From contig ML682092.1 of assembly GCA_007922195.1 (NCBI GenBank), forward strand, positions 417,424-481,423: a DNA stretch of 64,000 nt, given 5' to 3'. The stretch is from Podocnemis expansa. Taxonomy: Eukaryota > Chordata > Testudines > Podocnemididae. The notes beneath the pieces are model-generated. The model was given only the letters and a program-made list of their open reading frames with translations, ran no database searches and was not told the DNA's origin. Every line of letters starts with the position of its first letter. Within the stretch, counting starts at the first letter, position 1. Shown here piece by piece: positions 1 to 11,575 of the stretch. The translations under genes were made by a program, and so were the position numbers.

Positions 1-964
1 AACCTGAGTTTTCAGCTTGTCCTGGGAGTCCTTAAGACTCCTGACAACTGATTTTTGGTTCCTTTTAGACATTTTTTGTACCACTTAAAATACATATTTC
101 ACTGTTTTGTGGGGTTCTACCCCCCCTTTTTTTTTAAACCCCAAGCAAATAAACAATCTTATCTGGATCAAAAGTTTTTTTCTAAAAGAAACTGCTTTAA
201 ATGATTATCCCTGGTATACCAATTCCATTTAAATAAAAAACAAACAAAAATCAGGCCCTCAGTGGGTCTACATATAGTACCCAGAGTCCCCAGAGGTGGA
301 AGCAATTTTAGTTCCGCCTATCCCCATTATTCTCAGACCACTCGCTTCAAAATTACAGCACATGCTTCCCGCTAGAGCACGAACCGCCCACTGCCTCCCT
401 TGCTATCAAGACACCACCGGTCACGACCGTTAGGTTCGCAGTGGGCTTGGAGTGGCTGAAACAATGAACGGCCAGCTCTGGTCAGCACAGGGGAATACAA
501 ATGGACCACAGTCAGGCATTCATTACACTTGTGCGCACACACCAAAATTTAAAACACAAATCAGGATCCTTTAACCAGGGAGCCCTACTCCTACCAGCGC
601 TGACTAAACACAGAACCTGGCCAATTACTTCAAACCTGGAGCCCTGCTCCAAACAGAATCGACTAAACACAGAACCTGGGTACCTCTTATTCAAACCAAA
701 CCAGACCAGAGACCTCTAATAACTTTCTAAGGACCCTAATGAGGTGTCCTTACCAGAGCTGTTGATGTTGCACTGAGACAAATATGTCCGGTATGCAGAC
801 TCCCTGATGCTCCCCAGCCTCTCCCTGTCCACTCACTGAGGGGTCCGGCTGCGATCAGCGGTCACAAGCCTTCCTGGACACAGTCAATGTGCAGCAGGGA
901 GCAAACCAGCTGGAGCAGTCACCAGGCAGTTGCCATCCAAGTTCCCGGGTTTCAGCACCAAAAC
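1..964 (-). mobile_element. Endogenous retrovirus leader, partial
   Basis: On the minus strand this follows the LTR at 965-1,498 and runs off the left edge of the window. A primer-binding-site-like stretch (TGGTGCTGAAACCCGGGAA on the minus strand, plus positions 942-960) begins four bases after the LTR end, the normal spacing for a retroviral 5' LTR. The rest looks like untranslated leader. It contains a tandem near-duplication of about 60 bp: 579-625 and 638-685 share the words ACTAAACACAGAACCTGG and GGAGCCCT. No gag, pol or env frame is visible, and the longest open frames are about 70 codons with no motif. I do not name the primer tRNA. Confidence 0.6.
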
Positions 965-1498
965 TGTCAAAGAAAAACAGCTGGACCCAACTTGAGTGCA
1001 AAACCAACCAGCTAATTGCTTTATTACAAAAAGAAAACACACTGCAGTGGGGAGAGCAGTTAGGTGCTGGTCTCCCGCTGTGATGTATTACAGAAACTTT
1101 TATAGCTTAACAGCAATATTAACATATATACATAGGCAACAGTAATAAGATCTAACATTCTCTTATTGGTGCAAACTGATATTATTTCCTTAAAAGGAAC
1201 CAAGGTTAAAGCGAAAAGAATCTGACACTTAAGTTATGTGAGAGTTAATACCATCTAAGCAGGTTTGATAAGAGAATGTTTAGTATAAGTCAAGAATGTC
1301 AGTGAAACTGTTGAAGAAAAACAGTGTCTGGAGCAGGCAGACACAGAGAGACACTAACTAAAGTCCTGCAGGCCGGCAGTTTTTTCACATTATCTCTAAT
1401 GGCGTTATGAGTGCATTCTTTTACAATTTTTCTCTTCAGGCCTACTGAGGCATCTGTGTCTTAACACTGTCAGGTCTCAGCTATGGAATTCTTCCACA
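965..1498 (-). mobile_element. Endogenous retrovirus 5' LTR
   Basis: The block starts TGTGGAAG and ends TTTGACA on the minus strand, giving the TG...CA ends of an LTR about 534 bp long. A TATA box (CTATAAAAG, plus positions 1,097-1,105) is followed about 72 bp downstream by AATAAA (plus 1,020-1,025), the usual U3-R-U5 order. A primer-binding site follows at once, so this is a 5' LTR rather than a solo LTR. The interior lies to the left and is cut by the window edge. Target duplications could not be checked. Confidence 0.65.
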
Positions 1499-2100
1499 AC
1501 CCCCCACCCCCATTCCAGGTTACTCCTCTTCCAAAGGAAGCAGTCACTCACCCACATCAGTTTGCATCCAAGGTTGCACATCATAGACGATGCTGACAGA
1601 CAGCTAATTCTGTAACTAACTGAAGGTTTATTAGCTAAGAAAAAGGAATTAGAATTACTGAGAGGTTACAGGAGATGACTTTTTCATTCATATTTATAGC
1701 TTATTCTCACAGAAATCAAACTGAGAGGGTTACTGCCCACCTTGGCTCTTTCTTTGAAGGTGGAGAGTCTTAGAATTCTGATCCTCAATTATAATACCAC
1801 TTGCCTTCAAAGGTGCAAGAATTTACACTTGTCCATTAGCATTTCTCAAGACTTCTTTCTCATTTGATAGTATATTTAGTTGCAGGGGTGCATACAATAT
1901 AAATGTTGTTGCATCATAACAGTATAAATAAGTGAGAATAATACATGCAACATCTTGTTAGTTTTTATGATATTTAAACACCAAATGCATTCTTGTACCT
2001 TTAAGAATCCCTTTGCTCTATGCTAGTATGCAAGGAACTTGGCCTGCCTTCCAACTGTGCATTTGTAGCATTCAGGACAGCCTGGGGCTTTGGCCTTTAG
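1499..2100 (-). mobile_element. Second LTR-like block, limits uncertain
   Basis: On the minus strand a TATA-like CTATAAATA (plus 1,691-1,699) lies about 65 bp upstream of AATAAA (plus 1,627-1,632). This is the spacing of a retroviral U3/R region. A U5-like tail continues to the edge of the next LTR at 1,498. The upstream end is not clear, and I see no primer-binding site, so this could be a solo LTR of another family into or beside which the 965-1,498 provirus inserted. Confidence 0.35.
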
Positions 2101-2879
2101 TGTCATCTCTTGAACAGCATAACTGTTTTAGGTCAGAAGGGAATGCCATTCTTTTCTAATCAGTTTTGTGCGTAGCATGCAATGGAGCCATGTACTAATG
2201 TTTCTAGTGAGCTTCATAGAAATGTTGATAGTTTGCATAGCTGTTGTAAAGTTAGAAGAGTTGGGGATGTGACCATAGCTATGCTTGTTGATTGTGTCAG
2301 TATAGCATTCCATTGGATTGTTAGTCACTGGGGGCTCGATGGGAGTTTTAAAACACTGTGTCATAACCCAGCACTCATTCAGTGGGCCTTTCTTTGTGCT
2401 AGAATGCTTGGTGTGTGGACTACTAGATGGTACAAACCCGATTGCCAAGAGTCAAGTTAGCTGACAAGAGGCTGACTCTGACCCTTGGCATAGTCCAGGG
2501 CAAATTATGTTGGCTCCCTCAACTCTTTATAGTATCAGTAATACAGTAGTATTGCGTTACCACAGACCATTTTCCACTAACGTTAACTGATGCAGCATTC
2601 ATACGACCAAAAGGGAAGCTGAGTACATATTCTGAGACCTCACGAGTGCAGTGTCTGGAGATCAACCTAGATTCATTGTCAACATGAGTTAAGTATGTGA
2701 ATGGGCTGGATGTAGAATTTGGGGCTGGATGTAGAATTTGTTAGCATCCAGGGGAGGCTGTGGTCAGTGGTGGGTGACTAAGAAGCAAGTGTCAAGTGAA
2801 TCTGTCAGCTCCTTTCACATTTGTCTTGGTTCTGATTCTTGGTCTTAGCAGACATAGAGCTAAGGTAATGTGCCTAGGG
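2101..2879. other. No recognised feature
   Basis: There are no convincing exons, RNA genes or transposon ends. Open frames on both strands around 2,130-2,460 are about 100 codons but overlap antisense and show no motif. Confidence 0.4.
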
Positions 2880-3403
2880 CAGTGGTTCCCAGCCTTCTTG
2901 GCTCAAGGGCCACAGATATCATTTTTACAACCCTGAAGCGTCACCAGCCTCTGCCAGCAGCCACAGCCCCACGGCAGCTAGACGGAAGAAGCTCAGCAAG
3001 GAGGCTGCCTCTTTACTAATCCTCAGTCCCCCTCACTGTAGCAGGGGAAAAGCAAATGTTCTGTAGCCCCATATGCTCCACTGGGGTCCCTACACAGTAC
3101 TTTTCTTCTGCAGCTAGGGGAGAGTAGATCAGTGCTTCTCATTCTCTGACTCCAGCAGGGACCCCAGTGCCTGGTGACCCAGGTAGAGTGCTTTGCTGTT
3201 CTCCCTGCTACAGCTGATGGAGGGGAACACTGATCCTCCCATCTTCCTGGCTGCAGCAAGGAGCCTACATTGGTCTTGTAGCAACACACTCTGCCTGGCC
3301 CCTTAGGCAGCAGTTCCCTTCCACAACTAGAGGGAGGGGAGCAGCAGACTGTTTTGAAATAACCTTTGAGCCAGAAGTGGCACAAGGGCCATAGGCTGGG
3401 AGC
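2880..3403. mobile_element. Non-autonomous hAT-like element
   Basis: It begins CAGTGGTTCCCAGCCTTCTT and ends with the inverse (GGCTGGGAGCCACTAG), matching the terminal inverted repeat family seen at 22,312, 52,557 and 57,723. The core is moderately GC-rich and has no transposase; a 127-codon open frame on the minus strand is a chance frame. A clean 8-bp target duplication is not visible. The right edge abuts a short tandem GTAAAG repeat (3,408-3,428). Confidence 0.6.
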
Positions 3404-4035
3404 CACTAGGTAAAGGTAAAGGTAAAAGAACCAAAGTGCAGATTTTAGGCAAGGTTGCTCTGTTACTGTGCATTTCTATTTGGGGATGGTTGTTTTCACT
3501 GAGCCTCCTAGGTTAGAATTTATTGAACACTGCTATAATGCCTATTTAACTTTGGCTCATATGGGTCTAAAATGTTAATGAATTGCATTATTGCACTAAA
3601 AGTTACGAAAGATTGTTTGTAATTCATCACTCTCTGCTGTACCAGCTGCAGAGATCTGCTTAGGCTGCACTGGTTGGTACAAGAAGTTTGCGCAACATCT
3701 GAGCTGCTTCCATGGTATTCAGTAATTTGTGGAGCAGAAGTTAACCACTGCGGGGTGGTTCTCTTGTGTGTTGTTCCCCTCTGCTATGTGGACAGGGTTA
3801 TGTTTATGTCATCCTAGGCCCCACTCATTGGGCCATCTTGCGTTTGCCTCACTGTGTGAAGCCCTACTCCAAGATCAGCTGTTGCCCAGCTACCTGCAGG
3901 CTGGGTAGTCCCTGCCCCAAAGGGAGTTGCATTCTTGCGCACGGCGTTGGAAGGGTATATTAAATGTGTAGATAACTGTGAGCCCAGACGGAATTCACCC
4001 ACGTGGTGTTGGAACAAGTTTGGGTTCATCCTTTC

Positions 4036-5255
4036 TGTAGTGGGAGGCCAAAAACTGGACACAATGCTCCAAATGTGGTTTCACTAATGCCAAAGAGAAG
4101 GGAATACTCACTTCCCTCTATCTGCTAGCAATATTCCTACTAATGCAGCCCAATATGCTATTACCGTTCTTGGCAATAAGCACACACTCTTGATTCATAT
4201 ACAGGTTCTTGTCCACTGTAATACCACCAGGTCCTTTTCTGCAGAACTGCAGCCTAGCCAGTTGGTCCCAAGTCTGTAGCAGTGCATGGGAGTCTTCTTT
4301 CCTAATTGCAAGATTCTGCACTTATTCCATCTTGAACCTCATCAGGTATCTTTCAGCCCAGTCCTCCAATTTGTTTAGGTCACTCTGTATCCTTTCCCTA
4401 CCCTCCAGTGTATCTACCACTCCCTCTACTTAGTGTCATGCATAAACTTACTGAGGGGTGCAATCCATCCTATCCTCCAGATTATTAATGAAAATGTTGA
4501 ACAAAACCATTTCCAGGATCAACCCCTAGGGCACTCTGCTGGCCACCAGGTATCAGCTAGATGTTAACCCATTGATAGCTGCCTGCTGAGCCCGATGATC
4601 TAGCTTTCTTTTTATCCACCTTATAGTCCAGGGGTCTCAAATTCAAATCACCACAGGGGCCCCATGAGGACTAGTATGTTAGCCAAAGGGCCGCACCACT
4701 GAAACCTTTTCATACAATGATACTGACAATATCGGTAACAGTAGTGCCATTGCGGGCTGCAGGAAACAGCTTTAGGGGCCACATGTGGCCCAAGGGCCAT
4801 TTGCTCAAGGCCCGTGTTGTCAATCCTATGCTATTTTAATTTGCTGATAAGAATACTGTGGGAGACTGTATGAAAGACTTTGCTAAAGTCAAGGCATATC
4901 ACGTCCATCACTTTCCCCACATACATAGAGCCAGTCATCTCATCGTAGAAGGTGATCAGGTTGGTCAGACATGACTTGCCCTTGGTGAATCCATGCTGAC
5001 TGTTCCTGGACAGCTTCCTCTCTTCCAAGTCCCTGAAAATAGATTCCTTGAGGATCTGCTTTGTGATTTTTTTTCTCTCCCCCCCCCCCCCCCCCGGAAT
5101 TTTGTGCTGAGGATGACTAGTCCATAGTTCCCTGGATCTTTCTTCCCTTTCTTGAAGATGGGCACTGTATTTGCCTTTTTTCTAATTATATAGGACTTCC
5201 GCCAGTCACCATGAGTTTTCAAAGATGACAGCCAAGTACAGTGATTTCAGTCAAA
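4036..5255 (-). pseudogene. CR1 LINE reverse transcriptase relic
   Basis: The minus strand carries the 3' half of a CR1-type reverse transcriptase. Near 4,830-5,030 the translation reads like the CR1 RT core, with a QHGFTKGKSCLTNLI-type stretch followed by a DVICLDFSKVFHTVSH-type stretch that holds the first catalytic aspartate (normally DFSKAFDTV; here the second D is H). Further fragments follow at 4,320-4,120, with frame breaks throughout. CR1 encodes an endonuclease/RT that copies its own RNA at the target. Here the endonuclease part is absent, as in most 5'-truncated CR1 copies. A hAT element interrupts it at 4,629-4,815 and a C homopolymer lies at 5,076-5,094. Confidence 0.85.
4629..4815. 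mobile_element. hAT-like element nested in CR1
   Basis: The start CAGGGGTCTCAAA breaks the CR1 homology, which resumes after about 4,815. A related copy lies at 31,127-31,317. The right inverted repeat is degraded and no target duplication remains. It is shorter than 200 bp and non-coding. Confidence 0.55.
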
Positions 5256-5256
5256 G

Positions 5257-5768
5257 CAGTCCTGGGGGAAGGGGGTGAGAGGGGAGATTGCTCTGGGCCC
5301 CATAGTTCTGGGAGCCCCATTCTGTCCTGCCAAGCAGGTCAGTGCGGGGCCTGCACTGCTGCTCCTCCCATGCCGGGGACCAGACTAGCTGGCTGGAAAT
5401 GGCAGCCTGGTTCAGCGCTCCCGGTCTGACCCCTGCCGTGCGCGCTGCTTTCGGCTTTGTGCTGGAGGCAGCGGGGAGGGGCAGGAGGCAGCATGGAGCC
5501 CAAATCGCTACCCCCCCTCCAGCCCTGCTGCCCCCGGCACAGAGGCGAAAGCAGCATGAGTGGTGGGGGGGGCAGTGAGGACCAGGAGTGCTGGACGGGG
5601 CACTGCTTGTGGCTGGCTCGCTTGGTCCCCAGCATGGGACCGCCAGTGCAGGGCCAAAGGGGTCTGCCCCTCCCTTGGGCCGGCCAGCCCTGCTCCCCAC
5701 TGCCTGTGCAGGTGGGGCCACAGAGGGCGATTCACATGGGGCCCTGCACCCCCCTAGGGATGGCCCTG
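5257..5768. mobile_element. GC-rich hAT-like element
   Basis: This is a very GC-rich block that interrupts AT-rich flanks. Its right end (CCTAGGGATGGCCCTG) and left end (CAGTCCTGGGGGAAGGGGG) resemble the CAGGGCTGTCCCTGG-type inverted repeats also seen at 8,479-8,917, 57,628 and 60,828. The open frames of 60-200 codons on both strands are by-products of high GC and have no motif. Confidence 0.45.
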
Positions 5769-6694
5769 ATTTTAATGATGCAGTGTGCATGATCATGATT
5801 TTGTTTCCAGTCACATAGAACTCTTTAAGGACTTCTCTAGTCCTCTGACTCTTGTTGTCATTAGTGACTACACTAAACATGGAGAGTCTGAGTTTTAAAA
5901 GCTAACTGGTGTTACCAGGATGCAAACCCACTGTCAGCCTTTTTTTGCTTGCAGAAAGAATTCTTACCCATCTTCCCCTTGTATAAATTAAAAAAGAAAT
6001 TTGTGAAATCACTAACCCTTTTTATAGTGGCCTTCCTGAGATTTGTTTTCCCCTTTACACTGTGCAGTTAAACAGCCTCTTCTCACAGCATAGTCTAAAA
6101 AGCACAGTGAAGAATCAAAAAGGCAAGGGTGTGTAAAATTACTCATCATAGCACTTTCTGTTGTTTTCCAAATATGGGAATAATCTACTTTTGCTTTACA
6201 GGATCTGGTGTGAGTCTCCAAAGAATTCTCCACAGACTGGCCTGATATTGGCATTTGTCCTCTCATTGTTGTGGTGACTCTCCGATGTTCATCTACCGTG
6301 TAATGTTCTTTGTCTTAGCTAGTAGCAACTTCATGAAAGAACTGGGGGCCTTGGCTGTCCAATGTGTCCCATTCTCTCTGTCTGTACTTGGGGGCTGAAC
6401 TGCAGTGTGCTATGTCATTTATAAATGGAGCGCTCAGGCAGGATTTTAGGAGTTGCGGGGGAGAGGGGCTTCTCTAGTGTAGCACGTTTGCAGGGCTTTA
6501 GAGACAGTGAATATGAGACATGAGGCCAGTACTGCTGATCTTGTAGTCTGCATCGGACATAGTAAATGAAGAGTCTAGACTAAGGCGGTAATGGGGGAGT
6601 CAGATGCCCAAGATCTGCAACAAGGTAACAAAATACTCATGGATTTTGATATCTGAACAGCTTCACTTTCAGGTTGGGTGAGGGCAGTGTATTT
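5769..6694. other. No recognised feature
   Basis: Ordinary AT-rich intergenic or intronic sequence. I see no splice-bounded open frame and no element ends. Confidence 0.4.
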
Positions 6695-7127
6695 CAGTGT
6701 TTTTCAACCAATGTGCTGTGAAATTTTGTACAAAAGTAATGAAAATCAATGTGAAACAAACGTTGTTTCATCTTAATATTCTAGCCAACTAAAATTACAA
6801 CTCAAAAAACATGAAAATTAATCATCAAATTAAAAGTGAGGTATCAGTCTTTTCTAAACTGTGAAAATTCTAAATGCAGGTGGCCAAAAGGCAAAATTAA
6901 GATAATCTGTTCTCCCGCCCCCAGTGGATTTGAAAAATCAGTACATTTGATTTTTCTTTAGTTTGTTGCATGCGCTATATTGCAAACCTCTCTAGTAAGA
7001 CCGCAACCATAGTAAATATAAGCAGATGTGATATTTATGAGCAGTCAGTTCAGCTGAAAAAAGTGGGTGTGCTATGGAATTGTCTCACTGAAGTGTGCTG
7101 TGTTACTGAAAAGGTTGGGAAACACTT
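6695..7127. mobile_element. Non-autonomous hAT-like element
   Basis: It starts CAGTGTTTTTCAACC and ends with the inverse GGTTGGGAAACACTT. The flanks (GTGTATTT and GTGTAATC) match at 6 of 8 positions, consistent with an old 8-bp target duplication. No transposase is encoded. Confidence 0.55.
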
Positions 7128-8478
7128 GTGTAATCTGGTGATGGACAGCAAGGTGGCAGCAGGGAGAAGAGCATGCTACCCTATGGGTGAAGAGGGATTA
7201 TTTCAGACCTAGAGATCATATGTGCAAAGAACAGAGGTGACTGTGTGGGGGAGGAGCTGGGGAGCATGGGCAGAGCAGATGTGAGAGGGGATGGGATGGA
7301 GGAGACAGCTGTGCAGAACAGTAAGCAGAGATGAAGTTTCAAAGGGACGCCCTGGAATGTGCAGTGTATGTGACATGGTCAGTGAGTCTGACGAGAAATG
7401 TTCCTCTACCTGCAGAACACTGCCTGGAAGGACAAAAAGACAGAGTGAGCCATCCTGGCAAAGGAACCAGTGTCTCTCATGAGTTAAGGCAGTGAGTCTC
7501 CCTCTGTGCTCTGTTGGCTGCCCTCTTATGTCATAGAAATTGGAGTTCTCTGGTAGTCTTTAAGTGCCACATGATTCCTTGGTGTGGGGGTATGTGTGGT
7601 TGTTTTTTTTTTTTTTTGCTGTGTGCACTTGCCACTAAAACCTTTTGAAAGCTGTAGGTTACTGATCATGTTACTGCTGATGAAGAGCAAAGGTTAAGTT
7701 TAAAGCCGCCAAGTTCTTTGAGCCATTTAATGATCAGAGAAGCATATCAGCAGCATCTTATTGTGACTTAACTGCTCTTACAAACTTAGACTGTCCCCAA
7801 GTGACAGGTGTTAGGTTTCCAGCTGTGCAATGGTTGTTTGATTCTCTATGTGGAATACTGGACATTAGTGGTTTGCCAGCCATCTGTCAGTGTCACCTGA
7901 TTTCTGACTACAGAAGGTGCAGTATAATGGTTAGAAATACAGTGGTGCAGTACAAGAGCATCTGTTTTCCTGTGTGTTCTGAATAAAGTTATTGCTGTGA
8001 CTGCTGAGAGTGCAAGTTTTAAGACAAGCCGTTTTCTTAGGTCAAATTTTTCTACCCTGGGTGCCTCAGTGTTGGCTCCTGGATCCATATTTAGGCATCT
8101 CAACAAAAATGACTTGTTTTTTCAAAAGCAAGGAGTCCTGTGGAACTTAACGACTAACAGATTTAACACAGCTGCTCTTTTGGAACTTTTTTTTCAGAAG
8201 AGCCCAGTGATCCCACTGCAGCATCTCGACATTTGTTGGTGTTAATGAGAGCAACAGGTGCTCAATATTCTCTGACCATCTAGTCACTTCTATGTAAGTG
8301 TCAGATCTGGATTCAGGAGCTGAGCTTCAGGCACTTAGATTTGGGAAATGTGACCTTTCTTTTAAACTTTTTGAGCATAATTTGTACATATCCCAGTGAT
8401 AAATGTGAAATGATAAGGGCCCATATCATTTACCAGTTTTTGTGGAGCACTCACAGAGATTTTAGCTGGGTGTTCTCA
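7128..8478. other. Mostly unique; two foldback fragments
   Basis: Short pieces of the Penelope-type foldback repeat occur at 7,552-7,584 (sense arm, TAGTCTTTAAGTGCCAC) and 8,124-8,165 (antisense arm, AGGAGTCCTGTGG). A T homopolymer lies at 7,603-7,617. Nothing else is recognisable. Confidence 0.4.
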
Positions 8479-8917
8479 CAGGACTGTCACTAGGTAGGGC
8501 TGGGGCCTCTAGGGCCAATTGGCATCGGGGGGGGGGGGGGGGGGTTTTTCCCACCCCCCCCCCCACATGCTAGTGGGGCAGGCTGGCCCAGAAACTGGGT
8601 CCCACATTCCCGCTCCATCCCAGCTTAGCCACTTTGTCCCCAGCAGCGGGGCAAAGTGGGCCAGCCCAGAGGCCAGGCTACATTCTCCCACCCCGGTCTC
8701 TGATCCAGTCCTACCCACTCCCAGGATGGAACAGACAGCCCAGGGGTGGGGAAGGGTGAGAGAGTGGAGCCGGGCCCCTAGGCCAGCCCACCCCACCCCT
8801 GGGCTGGTTGTCGTGCCTTGGGGGCAGGGAGGGCTGGCCCAGAGACTGGATTTCACACTCTGGCTTCCAGCAGGGCCCAGGGCCATCGCCCCCTCACCTC
8901 CACCAGGGACAGCTCTG
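8479..8917. mobile_element. GC-rich hAT-like element with G and C runs
   Basis: The left end CAGGACTGTCACTAGGTAGGG-type repeat is the inverse of the right end (CCACCAGGGACAGCTCTG). The core carries an 18-G run at about 8,527-8,544 followed closely by an 11-C run near 8,555-8,565, able to pair as a hairpin or form G-quadruplexes. The overlapping 125- and 159-codon open frames have no motif and come from base composition. Confidence 0.45.
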
Positions 8918-11296
8918 TCTCCTTGTAATAAAAATAATCTTTATATTGTTACTGCAGGCTTAAAGATGAAGGAAAGAAATGGAGTGGCTTTCCTTTAATC
9001 ACACAGCAAGCCCCAGACAGAGGTGGGAATAAAACTCAGGCCCCTGACTCTTCTCCTCAGTGCCCTGTTTGTTAGACCGCAGGGTTGTGTGTGGATTGTT
9101 CACTTGCAAGATTCTGAAACCTATCAGTATTTCTGTAAAGATGCAGAATAATTGGTGACATCCAGTGTCATGGTGGTTACCCAGTGGTAACTTGGCTTCT
9201 GTGGTATAAAACAATGTACATTGCTGTAAAATAAAGCAAATCTTCTGAACAGATCCCCAGTGAGAAGAATTTCCAATCTAACGGCACTGAAGTGTAAGGT
9301 ACATTACAGTACAGGGGATTTTGGGAGCTGTCTCTAAATCAGGATGCGTGTATGTTGGGAGGAAGGAACTTGGGTAGATTTTCATTGCCAGCTTTGAATT
9401 CTACTGTCTGCAAGCATTTTACCCATGTCATGGGATACACATCTCTGCAGCCTGGTCTATGATCATTCTATATGATTTTTCTGTTCACTTACACACGTAT
9501 GATTATATGATTTTATGCCAGTTAGGCCATGCAAGGTTCTTCTGAGTGTTCAGAACATATTTTACATGATTACTATTGTATCGTGTTTCCTGCAGCATCA
9601 CGGATATGTACAGGTATGTAGCATGTTCTGCACGGCTCAGGGGGAGAGAGACAGACAGACAGCTTAGCCAAAACCGGGAGCAGAGGCTGGAGAGGTACAT
9701 AACAAAAGGATTACTTCGGCCCAGGAAGGAGGGGATAGGTGGAGACTTAAAACAAGGAGAGGCACTTCAAACAGCTTGAGGCTTTTTGCCTGGGAAACTC
9801 CATCTTGACACATCTACAAAAAGAATTGGGTCCTGTCTTGGAGAGGTAGAGATGGCTGCAAATCATCCCAGTGAGATTCGAGGGGTGTGATGAGCATATT
9901 TCTAGTAGTGTTATACTATAGTATGCATGTTTTATCTTTTATTTTCTCCTGGTAACTCCTGACATTTATTATATGATCGTGCATTGATTTGCTATATACT
10001 CACTTAAAATCGTATTCTGATCAATAAACTAAGACTTGTTTTATCTAAAGCTGTTTAGAGGGTTTCAGTGAAAGAGGCTGGGCACAATCCATTTTTTTTT
10101 TTTCTTAAATGGATGGACATGAGTGTATGGTGGTTGGAGAAGGATCTCAATACCTGTAAGACAGAAGTTCTCACTGGGGTTGGGGGTGCTTGCTAGGGGA
10201 TCATTGCCTGAGTGGCCAGAGGGCATGCACTTGCTGCCTGGGACCAATCACATGCAGGAGGGTGGTGTGGAGTGACTAAGGAGTGGATTGTCATCTGAAA
10301 AAGCAGGGTGAATCAGTGTTCAGGAGTAGAGATCTAGACGGTCACAGTGGCAGAGTGGACTGGATTTGGGGAACAGCCTGTTAGAAGCCCTCTGCACTTC
10401 ATTGCCAATTGGCCTTTTCCCATGGCTGTAAACTTTCTTGTACTACAGACTGTCAGGTGGATGGGCTGGCACTGGTGCCAGGATGCTCTCATTTAATACT
10501 CTTGCCAGTACACACACTTGCTGTTAAAACATGTTTCTCCCTTAGTTTTGACCAATCAGAGGCTCCATGTAGCTCCATGCATGTACTCTGTGGAAAGACG
10601 GCATAGTAGATGCAGTGGGTTTAACCTTCCCACACCCCTTACTTTTCCTTAAATTGCACGTATGCAAATCCTGAGTGAAATAATTAAGTGGGACTTGCCT
10701 GGAAGCTTTTTGACAGACCATTCACCAAGACCAATAATTCTTCTAGTTAACTCTGTAAGGCAGCACAGAAAACATGTTAAATTTATGATATGCCACTTCA
10801 TTGGTTGTCAAACTGAGTAACATCAGCTTCAGCAATATAAATTTTTTACAGTGCTATCCTGCAGTTCTGGTTGATCAGGTGATGGACTAAATCCATGTCG
10901 CGTAACATCTTCTAACCCACAGAGCACAAGTGATTTCTAGGCCGCTGCCCTATCAATTGTTTCATGGTCTGCAGTACATAGAGCTACAGTCTCCCACCAG
11001 ACTAGACTTGAAGAAGAACAAGCTTTCATGTGACCAGCAAAAGCAGTTGCAGTGAAGCGTGTGTTGCTGTGGGGAACACTCAGCATGATCACAGAGATTC
11101 AGCTGTAGGCAGCTAGGCAGCGTACTAATGACAATGGGGGTAATAGGCTTCATTATGCAGAACACTAAAACTGCATTCCTCAGTTTGTAAGCATCAGGAT
11201 CATGCAGGCATTTTTAGCTTTCGGAATGTCTCTTGCCTGCTCCTTTGCCATCTGTACTGCTGAGGAAATCTCTGGTAAGAAGTGAGGCAGTGTGGT
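8918..11296. other. Unique sequence; possible LTR end near 10,030
   Basis: A TATA-like stretch near 9,991 (GCTATATACT) is followed at 10,022 by CAATAAACT, which could be the R region of a degraded plus-strand LTR ending about 10,060-10,090. I cannot place its 5' end or a primer-binding site. The rest shows no exon or element. Confidence 0.25.
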
Positions 11297-11575
11297 CTGT
11301 TACTGGCAGTTCTTCTTGGAGCGCTGCTTGGATGCATTCAGTAATAGATGTCTCCGTGCCAGAGCGCCAGATTGGTCGGAAAAACTTCTCCTAGGCTGTC
11401 AGAAGAGGAGAGGTGGCCACCGCCCCTCGCGCCACCCGTGGCTATGTATGTGGCCGCCTCCCCACCCCCTCCTCAGTTTCATTTCTTCCTCCTTGCGTGT
11501 TGGAATTGGAATGTCCGCTCCTTTAAACTCGCAAGCAGCCTGTCCCTTGGCCTTCTACTCACTGTCTGGTGAGGC

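Noticed and set aside
3023..3406. 127-codon minus-strand frame
   Set aside because: It lies entirely within the hAT-like element at 2,880-3,403 and has no transposase motif.
5251..5880. 209-codon open frame on the minus strand
   Set aside because: It lies across a GC-rich transposon core with five overlapping frames on both strands. There is no domain, no splice context, and its composition is dominated by P/S/A/G.
8509..8998. Overlapping 125- and 159-codon frames
   Set aside because: They come from homopolymer runs and GC bias in a hAT-like element.
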